From the NCBI GenBank assembly GCA_958405355.1, contig CATYEA010000019.1:1-15673 (forward strand): a DNA stretch of 15,673 bases, given 5' to 3'. Source of the DNA: an uncultured Lachnospiraceae bacterium. GTDB lineage: Bacteria; Bacillota; Clostridia; Lachnospirales; Lachnospiraceae. Below, in pieces: positions 1 through 6,713 of the stretch. The position numbers and the translations under genes were made by a program. The notes under the pieces were generated by a model. It was given only the letters and a program-made list of their open reading frames with translations. It had not been told where the DNA came from and made no database searches. The number at the start of each line of letters is the position of its first letter. The first letter of the stretch is position 1.

Positions 1-31
1 CTTCATTCATTTCTTTTTCCTGTTCTGACAC
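1..31 (-). CDS. grpE: GrpE nucleotide exchange factor, N-terminal fragment
   Basis: Only the first ten codons lie in the window; the gene runs off the left edge. The visible reading starts with GTG (29-31) and gives an acidic, lysine/glutamate-rich start (MSEQEKEMNE), as is usual for the disordered GrpE N-terminus. A good ribosome site (AGGTGA, 38-43) sits six bases upstream, immediately after the hrcA stop codon. Identity as grpE is inferred from position: hrcA-grpE-dnaK is the standard order of CIRCE-controlled operons in Firmicutes. GrpE is the nucleotide exchange factor for DnaK. The sequence alone is too short to prove the family. Confidence 0.75.
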   Translation of the reverse strand, partial: MSEQEKEMNE

Positions 32-44
32 TTCACATCACCTC

Positions 45-1079
45 TTACTTTTTCTTAAATATATCATCCAACTGGTTCATCATCGTCTGGAGATTTCCAA
101 CGACTTTTTTATAATCCATCCGTTTCGGTCCGATAATACCAATCGTTCCCTGAACGCCTTCTTCCAGTTCGTAGGTTGCTGTAACAATACTGCAATCCTT
201 CATCGTACTCACCGGAGATTCTGAACCAATATATATCTGAATCGGATTCTTATTTTCCTCATCTGAATCCTGCTGGTCAACGATCAGCTCAGTCAAAGCT
301 TTCTTCTCTTCCATCGTGTAGAGCAGCTCGCTCGCCTTTTCCCGGTCACCCAATTCCGGGTATTTCAAAAGATTCGTTGTGCCGCTTGTGTATATTTCCA
401 AATCATCCTCTTCCTGGATCACTACAGCAATGGCATCAATAATATGACCGATGATCTGTCCATAGCCTTCCGCCTGAACTTTCATCCTTTGAATCAGTTC
501 CATGTTGATTTCCTGAAGATTTAATCCCTGAAGGAATGTATTGATCAAAATATTCAGCTTGGCAACTTCATCTTCACTCACCCGCTCATCTACTTCAATC
601 AACCGGTTTTTAATCATGTTGCCATCCAGCATGACTACGACCAAAAGCTGATTATCTTCCACCCTGGAAAGCTGGATAAATTTCAGCTTGTTCCGTTTAT
701 ACTGAGGTGCTGAAATCATCGTCGCATAATTTGTATTCGTTGCCAGAAGCTTTGCCACATGTTTCAGCAGATGATCTAATTTATCCGCCTTCTCAATGAG
801 AATATCTTTCATCTCATCCACTTCGGCAATCTTTTCCTTCATCAGATTATCCACATAAAAGCGGTAACCCTTATCCGAAGGAATACGTCCTGCGGAAGTA
901 TGCGGCTGGATAATATAACCCAAATCTTCCAGGTCGGACATCTCATTTCGGATCGTCGCTGAACTCAGGTTCAAATCCGTATATTTTGAAATGGTCCGTG
1001 AACCTACCGGTTCACCGGTAATCAGATATGTTTGAATAATACTGTTTAAGATTTTTATCTTTCTTTCATCCAGTTCCAC
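45..1079 (-). CDS. hrcA: Heat-inducible transcription repressor HrcA
   Basis: HrcA represses class I heat-shock operons by binding CIRCE, and GroEL modulates its activity. The 344-residue length is typical for the family. The N-terminal winged-helix domain carries the SSATIRNEM segment (residues 39-47) and the hallmark PHTSAGRIPSDKGYRFYVD stretch (59-77). A GAF-like regulatory and dimerisation region follows, ending in a lysine-rich tail. The start is GTG (1077-1079), preceded by an AAGGAG ribosome site at about 1085-1092. The gene is the first of an operon: its own CIRCE lies 22 bases upstream of the start, and grpE begins 13 bases after its stop. Autoregulation through CIRCE is therefore expected. 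No truncation or frameshift is seen. Confidence 0.97.
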   Translation of the reverse strand: MELDERKIKILNSIIQTYLITGEPVGSRTISKYTDLNLSSATIRNEMSDLEDLGYIIQPHTSAGRIPSDKGYRFYVDNLMKEKIAEVDEMKDILIEKADKLDHLLKHVAKLLATNTNYATMISAPQYKRNKLKFIQLSRVEDNQLLVVVMLDGNMIKNRLIEVDERVSEDEVAKLNILINTFLQGLNLQEINMELIQRMKVQAEGYGQIIGHIIDAIAVVIQEEDDLEIYTSGTTNLLKYPELGDREKASELLYTMEEKKALTELIVDQQDSDEENKNPIQIYIGSESPVSTMKDCSIVTATYELEEGVQGTIGIIGPKRMDYKKVVGNLQTMMNQLDDIFKKK

Positions 1080-1101
1080 CAGACCACTCCTTTCTGTTTT
1101 A

Positions 1102-1128
1102 TTAGCACTCGATTAACTAGAGTGCTAA
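1102..1128. promoter_or_regulatory. CIRCE operator (HrcA binding site)
   Basis: The site is TTAGCACTC, nine spacer bases, then GAGTGCTAA. Both nine-base arms match the classical CIRCE consensus without mismatch. It lies between the hrcA promoter and the hrcA start, where bound HrcA would block transcription, and its transcript would form a hairpin in the 5' leader. Confidence 0.98.
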
Positions 1129-1140
1129 TATCTAAACATT

Positions 1141-1169
1141 AAGATAGCACTATCCCTACCATTTGTCAA
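1141..1169 (-). promoter_or_regulatory. Sigma-A promoter of the hrcA-grpE operon
   Basis: On the minus strand there is a perfect -35 TTGACA (1164-1169), a 17-base spacer and a -10 TATCTT (1141-1146, 4 of 6 to consensus). The predicted start of transcription falls just before CIRCE, so the operator would occupy the very 5' end of the mRNA, as in other HrcA-controlled operons. Confidence 0.85.
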
Positions 1170-1205
1170 TAGTTTCAAAAATTATTTTTAAAATTATTCA
1201 TTATG

Positions 1206-1214
1206 TGCTATAAT
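1206..1214 (+). promoter_or_regulatory. Extended -10 promoter for the YbaK-like gene
   Basis: A consensus TATAAT (1209-1214) is preceded by TGC (1206-1208), giving an extended -10. At a 17-base spacing the -35 region (about 1186-1191) is only T/A-rich and weak, which an extended -10 can compensate for. It points away from the hrcA promoter, making a divergent promoter pair. Confidence 0.65.
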
Positions 1215-1259
1215 TTCTTCCATATTGTAATAAACAAACTTTCAGGAGCGTGGATAAAA

Positions 1260-1727
1260 ATGTCTATTGAACGAGCAAGAGCTTATTTTAAAAATTTCGA
1301 TATGGAGGACCGTATTCTGGAATTTGATGTCTCCAGCGCCACTGTGGAACTGGCTGCCCAGGCCCTTTCCTGCGAACCGGCCCGCATTGCCAAATCACTT
1401 TCTTTTAAAATTGATGACCGGACGCTGTTAATCCTGGCTGCCGGAGACGCAAAAATTGACAACAAAAAATACAAGGCCGTTTTCGGAGCAAAGGCAAAAA
1501 TGCTTTCACCGGACGAAGTTGTCGAACGTATCGGACATGCCATCGGCGGCGTCTGCCCCTTTGGTATTAATGAAGGCGTGGAGGTCTACCTGGATGAATC
1601 TATGAAACGCTTTGACTCTATGTATCCGGCCGCCGGCAGCAGCAACAGCGCCATCAAACTGACCATTCCGGAGCTGGAACAATATTCCGGCTATAAAGCC
1701 TGGGTAGATGTGTGTAAGATTCCTTAA
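1260..1727 (+). CDS. YbaK/EbsC-family aminoacyl-tRNA deacylase
   Basis: Predicted 155-residue cytoplasmic protein of the YbaK/ProX/EbsC fold, a family that hydrolyses mischarged tRNAs such as Cys-tRNA(Pro) or Ala-tRNA(Pro). Visible family features are IAKSLSFK (43-50) with the conserved lysine at 45, the KMLSPDEV segment (80-87), the glycine-rich GGVCPFGI loop (96-103) and AAGSSNSAI (124-132). The ATG at 1260 was chosen because AGGAG (1244-1248) precedes it. An in-frame ATG at 1203 lies upstream of the -10 box at 1209-1214, so it cannot be on the transcript from that promoter. The exact tRNA specificity cannot be read from the sequence. The gene appears to be transcribed alone; no clear terminator is seen before the next promoter at 1744. 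Confidence 0.88.
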   Translation: MSIERARAYFKNFDMEDRILEFDVSSATVELAAQALSCEPARIAKSLSFKIDDRTLLILAAGDAKIDNKKYKAVFGAKAKMLSPDEVVERIGHAIGGVCPFGINEGVEVYLDESMKRFDSMYPAAGSSNSAIKLTIPELEQYSGYKAWVDVCKIP

Positions 1728-1743
1728 TGGCGATTGGGGAACG

Positions 1744-1773
1744 TTGACAATATATTAACCAGAATGCTATACT
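1744..1773 (+). promoter_or_regulatory. Sigma-A promoter for the LURP-one-like gene
   Basis: Perfect -35 TTGACA (1744-1749), an 18-base spacer and -10 TATACT (1768-1773) with an extended TGC just before it. The element begins 16 bases after the preceding stop codon. It should be a strong constitutive-type promoter, and no operator repeat is evident around it. Confidence 0.85.
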
Positions 1774-1795
1774 TTTTTCAAAGGAGGGGGAAAAT

Positions 1796-2299
1796 TTGAG
1801 GTATCACATTAAAGAAAAAGTGCTGAGTCTTCATGGTGCGTACAAGATTTCAGATGAGAACGGCAATGAATGTTATCATGTTAAACAAAATGCCGTTTCC
1901 CTTACGAACAAAACACATCTTTACGATATGAATGACCGCGAAATCGCTCTTATTCACAGGAAAGCAATCTCTATGCATTCTGTACATTATCTTGAGATGG
2001 CTGATGGAACCCAGGGGATAATCAGCGAAAAGAAGCTGTTTCAGCTTCATGATAACTATCGTGTTGACGGCTTTGACTGGCAGGTCAATGGCGATATTTT
2101 CGGACATGAATTTCAGATATTGGATTCTGATAATCAGGTAATTGCAGAATCCACAGAAGCATGGTTTTCTATTGGTGACTTATTTACAATCGATATCTAC
2201 GACGAAACACAGACAGAAAAAGTTTTAGTTGTACTTATTACATTGTCTTTAATTCACAGAGACAGAGAAGCTGCAATGAGCAATGCTTCATCACATTAA
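1796..2299 (+). CDS. LURP-one-related / tubby C-terminal-like protein
   Basis: Predicted 167-residue soluble protein resembling the LURP-one-related (YxjI-like, tubby C-terminal fold) family. These are single-domain beta-barrels, often proposed to bind lipid or act as membrane tethers; their bacterial role is not settled. The alternating strand pattern fits: KVLSLHGAYKISDENGN near the N-terminus, then repeated short strands and turns such as ILDSDNQVIAE, then a C-terminal hydrophobic segment (VLVVLITLSLI, about 144-154) corresponding to the family's central helix. The start is TTG (1796-1798), supported by a very strong ribosome site (AAGGAGGGGG, 1781-1790) eight bases away. A small membrane protein gene follows 47 bases downstream and is probably co-transcribed. 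Confidence 0.8.
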   Translation: MRYHIKEKVLSLHGAYKISDENGNECYHVKQNAVSLTNKTHLYDMNDREIALIHRKAISMHSVHYLEMADGTQGIISEKKLFQLHDNYRVDGFDWQVNGDIFGHEFQILDSDNQVIAESTEAWFSIGDLFTIDIYDETQTEKVLVVLITLSLIHRDREAAMSNASSH

Positions 2300-2346
2300 A
2301 GACACTCGAAACATCATTCAAACACATATTCAGGGGTAAAAATTTT

Positions 2347-2733
2347 ATGAACAAACCAAATACACTTTTAAAAGTTGTAAGTATTCTTTACATCGTTTTC
2401 AGTATCATCAGCGCTCTTGTTATCGTCGTTGGGGCTCTGGGCATCGGCGCTCTGTTGGGCAGTGCTGCTGGTGACATAGGCGCAGGTATAGCTATGGCTT
2501 CTTTCTTTATGGTTTTAAGTCTTGTCAGTGTCATCTTAGGTCTGATTGCAGGTATTGCCGGACTGAAAGCTGAAAATCTGAAACTTTGCAAAACTTTAGC
2601 TATTATTCTGCTTGTCTTAGCCGCCCTTTCCGCGATCAGCAATCTGGCTGACGGAGAAAGTATTGTATCCTCATTAGTTGGTCTGATACTTCCTATACTA
2701 TATACAGTTGGTGTTTTTAAAGAAAATAATTAA
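2347..2733 (+). CDS. Small multi-span membrane protein, function unknown
   Basis: The 128-residue product is almost entirely hydrophobic. Four likely membrane segments are visible: about 8-33 (VVSILYIVFSIISALVIVV), 45-70, 80-97 (KTLAIILLVLAALSAIS) and 108-123, with glycine/alanine-rich packing motifs. I do not recognise a specific family; its size and layout resemble small four-helix proteins of the DUF4064 type. Starts at ATG with a weak ribosome site (AGGGG, about 2331-2335). It follows the LURP-one-like gene without an intervening terminator and ends nine bases before a strong hairpin terminator, so the two genes form a short operon. A joint role at the membrane is possible but not shown. 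Confidence 0.75.
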   Translation: MNKPNTLLKVVSILYIVFSIISALVIVVGALGIGALLGSAAGDIGAGIAMASFFMVLSLVSVILGLIAGIAGLKAENLKLCKTLAIILLVLAALSAISNLADGESIVSSLVGLILPILYTVGVFKENN

Positions 2734-2742
2734 TCTATCAAA

Positions 2743-2785
2743 GAAAAAGAGGAATCTGTTGAATCAGATTCCTCTTTTTCTTTTT
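2743..2785 (+). terminator. Rho-independent terminator shared by convergent genes
   Basis: A perfect 16-bp inverted repeat (2743-2758 with 2765-2780), loop TTGAAT, is followed by TTTTT on the plus strand. It ends the plus-strand operon. On the minus strand the stem's own T-run plus TTTGAT makes a plausible terminator for the convergent locus too. The stop codon of that minus-strand gene (2764-2766) lies in the loop and stem. Confidence 0.93.
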
Positions 2786-3591
2786 AAACTATACGCCGCG
2801 ATCAGGCATAAGACCACTACAATCACATCATATTTTATCTGCATGAATTTCATTTCTCTTCGCATGGAGTCAAGCTGCATATCACTGGAATTCGTAACCT
2901 CAAGGCCAAGCTGATTTATTTGACCGATACTCGTGCCTTCCAAATCCTGCCGTGACAGCCGGAGAAGAATTTCACTATTTCCTTCCGACAGCCGGACATT
3001 ATCTGCAGTACAAAAGGCGCAGGCTATATCATTTGGTACACCGGAAGCAATACGCAGAATCTTCGCTGTCCCCTTTTCTCCATCTTCCCCGCCAAGTATG
3101 TAATCCAATTGCATGCTATTTATCTGTTTTGCCTCACTTTCCGATTCACCGTCCATCACGTCGACCCCATTTCCGGATCCACCAGAGGCTTTCGTAAGCT
3201 GCTCCCAGGCCATTTCATTCAGATAGATGACTTTCATGGCACTGGTCTCAGAAATCCCATAGGCCGATTCGAGATAAGTATCAGACAATTCCAGACAAGT
3301 CACCGTCATTTCTCCCCATGAATCAGACAGCGTCAGAGAAGATTCTTTTTGTTTGCTTACCGCCTGAAGGTTTTCCATAGTTTCAATGCCCGACATCTGA
3401 TATTCTGTAATTCCTGATTTTCCATTGCTTCTCACAATGTATTCCACAGGGGTCTGCACCATGGCATAAATCTGCATGCCACTGTAAACGGCATTGATCA
3501 GAAATCCAATGCCTGTCATCAGGAAAATAAGCATTATTTTTATCCGGTCATCCTGTTTCCGCCGTTTCCAGAACCTGATCCACCATTTCAT
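2764..3591 (-). CDS. Double-anchored membrane protein of the ABC/CARDB locus
   Basis: A 275-residue protein of no family I can name. A basic N-terminus (KWWIRFWKRRK) precedes a membrane segment (about 19-44). An extracellular region of roughly 200 residues follows, with a Ser/Gly/Asp-rich low-complexity loop (135-157), two close cysteines (191 and 194, ACAFC) and mixed alpha/beta character. A second membrane helix (about 253-268) ends in a basic tail (KRKRG). This outline recalls the extracellular core of MacB/FtsX-type permeases reduced to two helices, but that is only an analogy. The start ATG overlaps the stop of the upstream surface-protein gene by four bases, so translation is coupled. 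It is the last gene of the locus, and its final codons form part of the convergent terminator. Confidence 0.85.
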   Translation of the reverse strand: MKWWIRFWKRRKQDDRIKIMLIFLMTGIGFLINAVYSGMQIYAMVQTPVEYIVRSNGKSGITEYQMSGIETMENLQAVSKQKESSLTLSDSWGEMTVTCLELSDTYLESAYGISETSAMKVIYLNEMAWEQLTKASGGSGNGVDVMDGESESEAKQINSMQLDYILGGEDGEKGTAKILRIASGVPNDIACAFCTADNVRLSEGNSEILLRLSRQDLEGTSIGQINQLGLEVTNSSDMQLDSMRREMKFMQIKYDVIVVVLCLIAAYSLKRKRGI

Positions 3592-5177
3592 TCAGTTGTT
3601 TCCTCCGCTTCATCCTGCCGTTTTCTCCGCCGAATCCCACGTACGATCATACCAACGATAAAGAAGAATAGAATCCCTCCGATGACAGCCATGGCTGCCC
3701 ACCACTGTCCTGTATCTTCCGGAACCTCTTTCGTTGTATTTGAAAACGGTGTTTTGATATTTGTTTTGAATTCTTCAGTTTCTTCATACTCTTTCCCGCT
3801 TTCATCCTCATAATACCAGGTCACTTTCCCCTTTGTCTCCCCGTACATTGAAGTCCCTTTAGATAAACTGGTCACCGATATTTTGACACTTCCCGAAGCG
3901 GTCTTACCCGCTTCAATATTTCCTATAAAAAGTGTCCCTTCCGGCAGCAGCCCGTCGGCCTCGATCACAGCCCGCACATTATAGACTTCGCCCCGGCCAA
4001 GATTCATGGCCTGTACCTGCGCCGACACTACATCACCCACCTGAACTTCCGAATCTAATACTAATGGATCAAATTCAAGTTTGACCGCCTGTGATATCAT
4101 CATTTTTATTTTTCCGCTGGCAGACTGGGAAGCTCCTTTGGAATCCGCATAATCCATAGTCACAGACAGACCATATTGCCCTGGTACGGCCGATGCCAAA
4201 ATTTTATACTTATAAGATACAATACAGGTTTGCCCCGCCGGAATCGAATCGACATATATTGTATCCGTTGGACTGAGCAGATTCAGATATTCACCTTCAT
4301 CCCCAACCGTGACTGTCATATTTCTAACGTTCTCACTACTGCTGGTATTTAACAAGGTAATATCTAATGTCACTTCATCGCCAGCCTGAATATCGTCTTT
4401 TGAAGCTTTGCAGGACTGAACGATTATTTTAGGTGCAAACGTCGGTGTCTCCGCTGAAGAACCTCCGCCCGAACTGCCACCAGACATATTTTCAACGCTT
4501 ATCGCCTCCTTTGGAATATCATCCTCCTTTTTCGTCTCCGGTTCTGTGGATGGCTCTTCTGTGGATGGTTCTTTCGTGGATGGTTCTTTCGTGGACGGTT
4601 CTTGCGTAGACGGTTCTTGCGTCGTTGGTTCTTCCGTCGTAGGCTCTTCCGTAGACGGCTCACTGGCCGGCGGCTTTTCGTCAGTAATCGCCACATTTAC
4701 CGAAAATTCTTTATGTATGGAATTTCCATCGGCATCGACGGCCTGAATATTCAAAATCACCGGATAATCGCCATTTTTCCGATCCGTTTTCAGCTTTAAA
4801 TCAAAAATTACCAGATAGCATGAAACTGTTTCCTGGCTTCCATTGATTTTTTCCTGACTGAGAACGACCTCTTTTTCGTATACTGCAGAAGCAAAGGGCA
4901 GATTCGTTCCATTACCAAGATTTAATGATGCTTTCACCTTACTGTCTTTTAACGTTCCCTGATATATGACAGGTACAATAAGATGAGCCGTATCATTCTC
5001 TACTTTCGGCATATATCCTTTAGAGTAGGATTTGTCCATGCCCGCATAACTATTTTCCGAATCCATTTCCAATTCCACCGTTTCAGATGCGGCCTGGACG
5101 TTCATCCCCGGGCCCTCGAACAGTATTCCTGCCACACAGAATATCAAAAGAACTTTTTTCAAAATTTTCATTTCCAT
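3588..5177 (-). CDS. Membrane-anchored surface protein with Ig/CARDB-like domains
   Basis: A 529-residue type I membrane protein. A signal peptide occupies about 1-30 (hydrophobic VLLIFCVAGILF, cleavage near VQA-A). An Ig-like beta domain spans about 33-165, and a Pro/Thr/Glu pentapeptide-repeat linker 173-217 is followed by a Gly/Ser stretch (232-241). Two further Ig-like domains resembling CARDB/COG1361 modules follow at about 251-360 and 364-475. A membrane helix (about 492-514) is followed by RRRKR and an acidic tail. Such proteins are built for extracellular adhesion or for holding an exported substrate. Its gene overlaps the ABC ATPase gene by ten bases at this start; a second in-frame ATG (5169-5171) would give the classical ATGA overlap, and GGAGG lies 4 or 10 bases from the two candidates. 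The next gene overlaps by four bases. No sortase motif is seen. Confidence 0.87.
   Translation of the reverse strand: MEMKILKKVLLIFCVAGILFEGPGMNVQAASETVELEMDSENSYAGMDKSYSKGYMPKVENDTAHLIVPVIYQGTLKDSKVKASLNLGNGTNLPFASAVYEKEVVLSQEKINGSQETVSCYLVIFDLKLKTDRKNGDYPVILNIQAVDADGNSIHKEFSVNVAITDEKPPASEPSTEEPTTEEPTTQEPSTQEPSTKEPSTKEPSTEEPSTEPETKKEDDIPKEAISVENMSGGSSGGGSSAETPTFAPKIIVQSCKASKDDIQAGDEVTLDITLLNTSSSENVRNMTVTVGDEGEYLNLLSPTDTIYVDSIPAGQTCIVSYKYKILASAVPGQYGLSVTMDYADSKGASQSASGKIKMMISQAVKLEFDPLVLDSEVQVGDVVSAQVQAMNLGRGEVYNVRAVIEADGLLPEGTLFIGNIEAGKTASGSVKISVTSLSKGTSMYGETKGKVTWYYEDESGKEYEETEEFKTNIKTPFSNTTKEVPEDTGQWWAAMAVIGGILFFFIVGMIVRGIRRRKRQDEAEETTE
4530..4661 (-). repeat. 15-bp tandem repeat coding for EP(S/T)T(E/Q/K)
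   Basis: Eight in-frame copies of a 15-base unit encode EPSTE, EPTTE, EPTTQ, EPSTQ, EPSTK, EPSTK, EPSTE and EPST, then a decayed copy EPETK. Neighbouring copies are near identical at the DNA level, for instance the two adjacent GGTTCTTTCGTGGA units, suggesting recent duplication. It forms a stiff, extended spacer outside the membrane. Copy number changes would keep the frame. Confidence 0.93.
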
Positions 5178-5803
5178 TTATCCTCCATTTCATGGACATC
5201 GTCACATAATTCTTCGATATCCTGCGCATTATGGCTGGCCAGCAAAATCGATTTTCCCTGCTGACGCAGTTCTTTGATGAGTTCCCGCATCTGGCCAACA
5301 CCGTTCTTATCTAACCCATTGAAGGGTTCGTCCAAAATAAGTACATCAGGATTTTCCATAATGGCCTGCGCAATTCCCAGTCGCTGACGCATCCCCAAAG
5401 AATATTTTGCAACCGGTTTTCGCATGCCCGGATTCAGTCCTACCCGCTCCAGAGTTTTTGTAATCTCTTCTTTTCCGATGCGTCCTTTCAATGAAGCAAG
5501 TATCTTTAAATTCTGAAAGCCGCTCAGTCCCGGCAGAAATCCCGGCGTTTCAATAATTACACCCAATCCGTCAGGAAAATCACAGTCCTTTCCGACTTGC
5601 CCTCCATTGACGACAATATTTCCCGAATCCGGTTTCATAAAACCACAGATACATTTCATCAATACGGTTTTGCCGCTGCCGTTATTGCCGACAACGCCAA
5701 AAATCCGTCCCGGCGGAATCATCAGATTAACATCTTTTAGTACATGCTCTTTTCCAAAAGATTTGTAAACATGCTCTACACTAATTCCTACCTGCCGCTC
5801 CAT
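5168..5803 (-). CDS. ABC transporter ATP-binding protein
   Basis: A 211-residue nucleotide-binding subunit of the BcrA/NatA-like exporter type. It shows Walker A GNNGSGKT (39-46), signature SLGMRQR (135-141), Walker B VLILDEP (154-160) and switch histidine 191 (LLASHN). The Q-loop position reads IIETPGF (83-89), with glutamate where glutamine is classical, as I recall for related bacitracin/lantibiotic-type ATPases. The start ATG (5801-5803) was chosen because AGAGGTGAT lies just before it; an upstream in-frame ATG at 5845 would overlap the preceding gene and lacks this site. The protein ends soon after the H-switch, so it lacks the C-terminal extension of longer relatives. It lies between the permease genes and the surface-protein gene and would energise the two permease subunits. 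Confidence 0.95.
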   Translation of the reverse strand: MERQVGISVEHVYKSFGKEHVLKDVNLMIPPGRIFGVVGNNGSGKTVLMKCICGFMKPDSGNIVVNGGQVGKDCDFPDGLGVIIETPGFLPGLSGFQNLKILASLKGRIGKEEITKTLERVGLNPGMRKPVAKYSLGMRQRLGIAQAIMENPDVLILDEPFNGLDKNGVGQMRELIKELRQQGKSILLASHNAQDIEELCDDVHEMEDKWK

Positions 5804-5819
5804 ATCATCACCTCTTGTG

Positions 5820-6713
5820 TTACTTTTGCGTTCCTGTAAAATCAAAAGAATAATTCTTTATTTTCCGGATGGAAAGCCCGAACAAAAGCAGGCATCCCAC
5901 GCCAAAAAAGATATAGGACACCCACAGCTTCGGTAAATTGTCATATCCGAAATTGTGCATATAATAAGTCGCATGATTCAGAGGAGATATCCATCCAAAA
6001 GCAATGTTGGCTGTTTTCATCTGCTCCTGGGATAACCGAAGTATCCTGGCGATGACCTCCGGATTCATCAAAAACCCAAAACCGCTGAATATAATGCCGC
6101 CAATCATCCCGCCATTTCCCTTCCATAAATTCAGATAAAGAATCAGGCTGGACATCAAAACTGAATAGCCCGCCATCAGTCCAAAGATATGTACCGTACA
6201 GGTGTAAGGAAAAGATAGCTCAAGTACTTTGACAAAAGCCGGAATTGCAATTTTTTCTCCAATACTGGAATATCCAAGGATGGCTGCCGTATCACTCCAC
6301 AAGTTTGCCGTATAGGCCTTCGTCCCTGCCAGCACACAGGTCGAAAGCAGGATAAAGCACATAAATCCCATCGTTGCCAGAACCAAATATAAAATCTGTC
6401 CCAAAAGCCAGATTTTACGATCAATCCGTATTAAAAATAATGGAACTTCATTTCCCAGGTTCGGCATATCGGCAAATAAAAGCAGCAATAGCAGAGATAT
6501 GACCAATATGGAATTGGCATCTCCGAAGGTCCAGATAAATGGCTCCAGAACCTGAACAATGGTATCATGCTCTTTGGCAAATACAAGTACTTTATCCGAA
6601 AGCAAAAAACACACAACAAAAGCCAGGCCAAAAGCCAAAACAATCTGGGGATTTCTCCGCCATCGTCTGAAATTTGCCGTCGCGACCAGCCCAACCTGCC
6701 GGATTTTATACAC
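5820..6713 (-). CDS. ABC exporter permease subunit, larger
   Basis: A 297-residue integral membrane protein with about six membrane segments: near 27-49 (IVLAFGLAFVVCFLL), 71-86 (ILVISLLLLLLF), 101-128, a region near 165-200, 205-225 and 267-285. A basic N-terminal stretch (RRWRRN) precedes the first helix, as in ABC-2-type permeases. No enzymatic motif is present. Starts with GTG (6711-6713) behind an ideal AGGAGGTG site; it overlaps the preceding permease gene by eight bases and is followed after 16 bases by the ATPase gene. With its smaller partner it probably forms a heteromeric transmembrane channel. The substrate cannot be read from sequence; peptides, antibiotics or lipids are all possible. 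Confidence 0.83.
   Translation of the reverse strand: MYKIRQVGLVATANFRRWRRNPQIVLAFGLAFVVCFLLSDKVLVFAKEHDTIVQVLEPFIWTFGDANSILVISLLLLLLFADMPNLGNEVPLFLIRIDRKIWLLGQILYLVLATMGFMCFILLSTCVLAGTKAYTANLWSDTAAILGYSSIGEKIAIPAFVKVLELSFPYTCTVHIFGLMAGYSVLMSSLILYLNLWKGNGGMIGGIIFSGFGFLMNPEVIARILRLSQEQMKTANIAFGWISPLNHATYYMHNFGYDNLPKLWVSYIFFGVGCLLLFGLSIRKIKNYSFDFTGTQK

Noticed and set aside
1203..1259. Longer N-terminus for the YbaK-like protein from the ATG at 1203
   Set aside because: That ATG is upstream of the -10 box (1209-1214), so it would not be on the mRNA; the ATG at 1260 has a ribosome site and gives the normal family start.
2708..2914. Small plus-strand open frame overlapping the end of the small membrane protein gene
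   Set aside because: It crosses the strong terminator and runs antisense to the 275-residue protein gene; no ribosome site.
3588..3720. Sortase-type cell-wall anchor at the C-terminus of the surface protein
   Set aside because: There is a membrane helix and basic tail, but no LPxTG-like motif before it, and a 15-residue acidic tail follows; a plain transmembrane anchor fits better.
4530..4661. Short regular repeats considered as a CRISPR array
   Set aside because: Units are 15 bases, contiguous without spacers, and keep a protein reading frame.
4499..4746. Open frames on both strands over the pentapeptide repeat, one encoding an Arg/Lys/Asn-rich protein and one an Asp/Gly/Ser-rich protein
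   Set aside because: They are by-products of the 15-base repeat read in other frames; no ribosome site, and the true frame is fixed by the signal peptide and flanking Ig-like domains.
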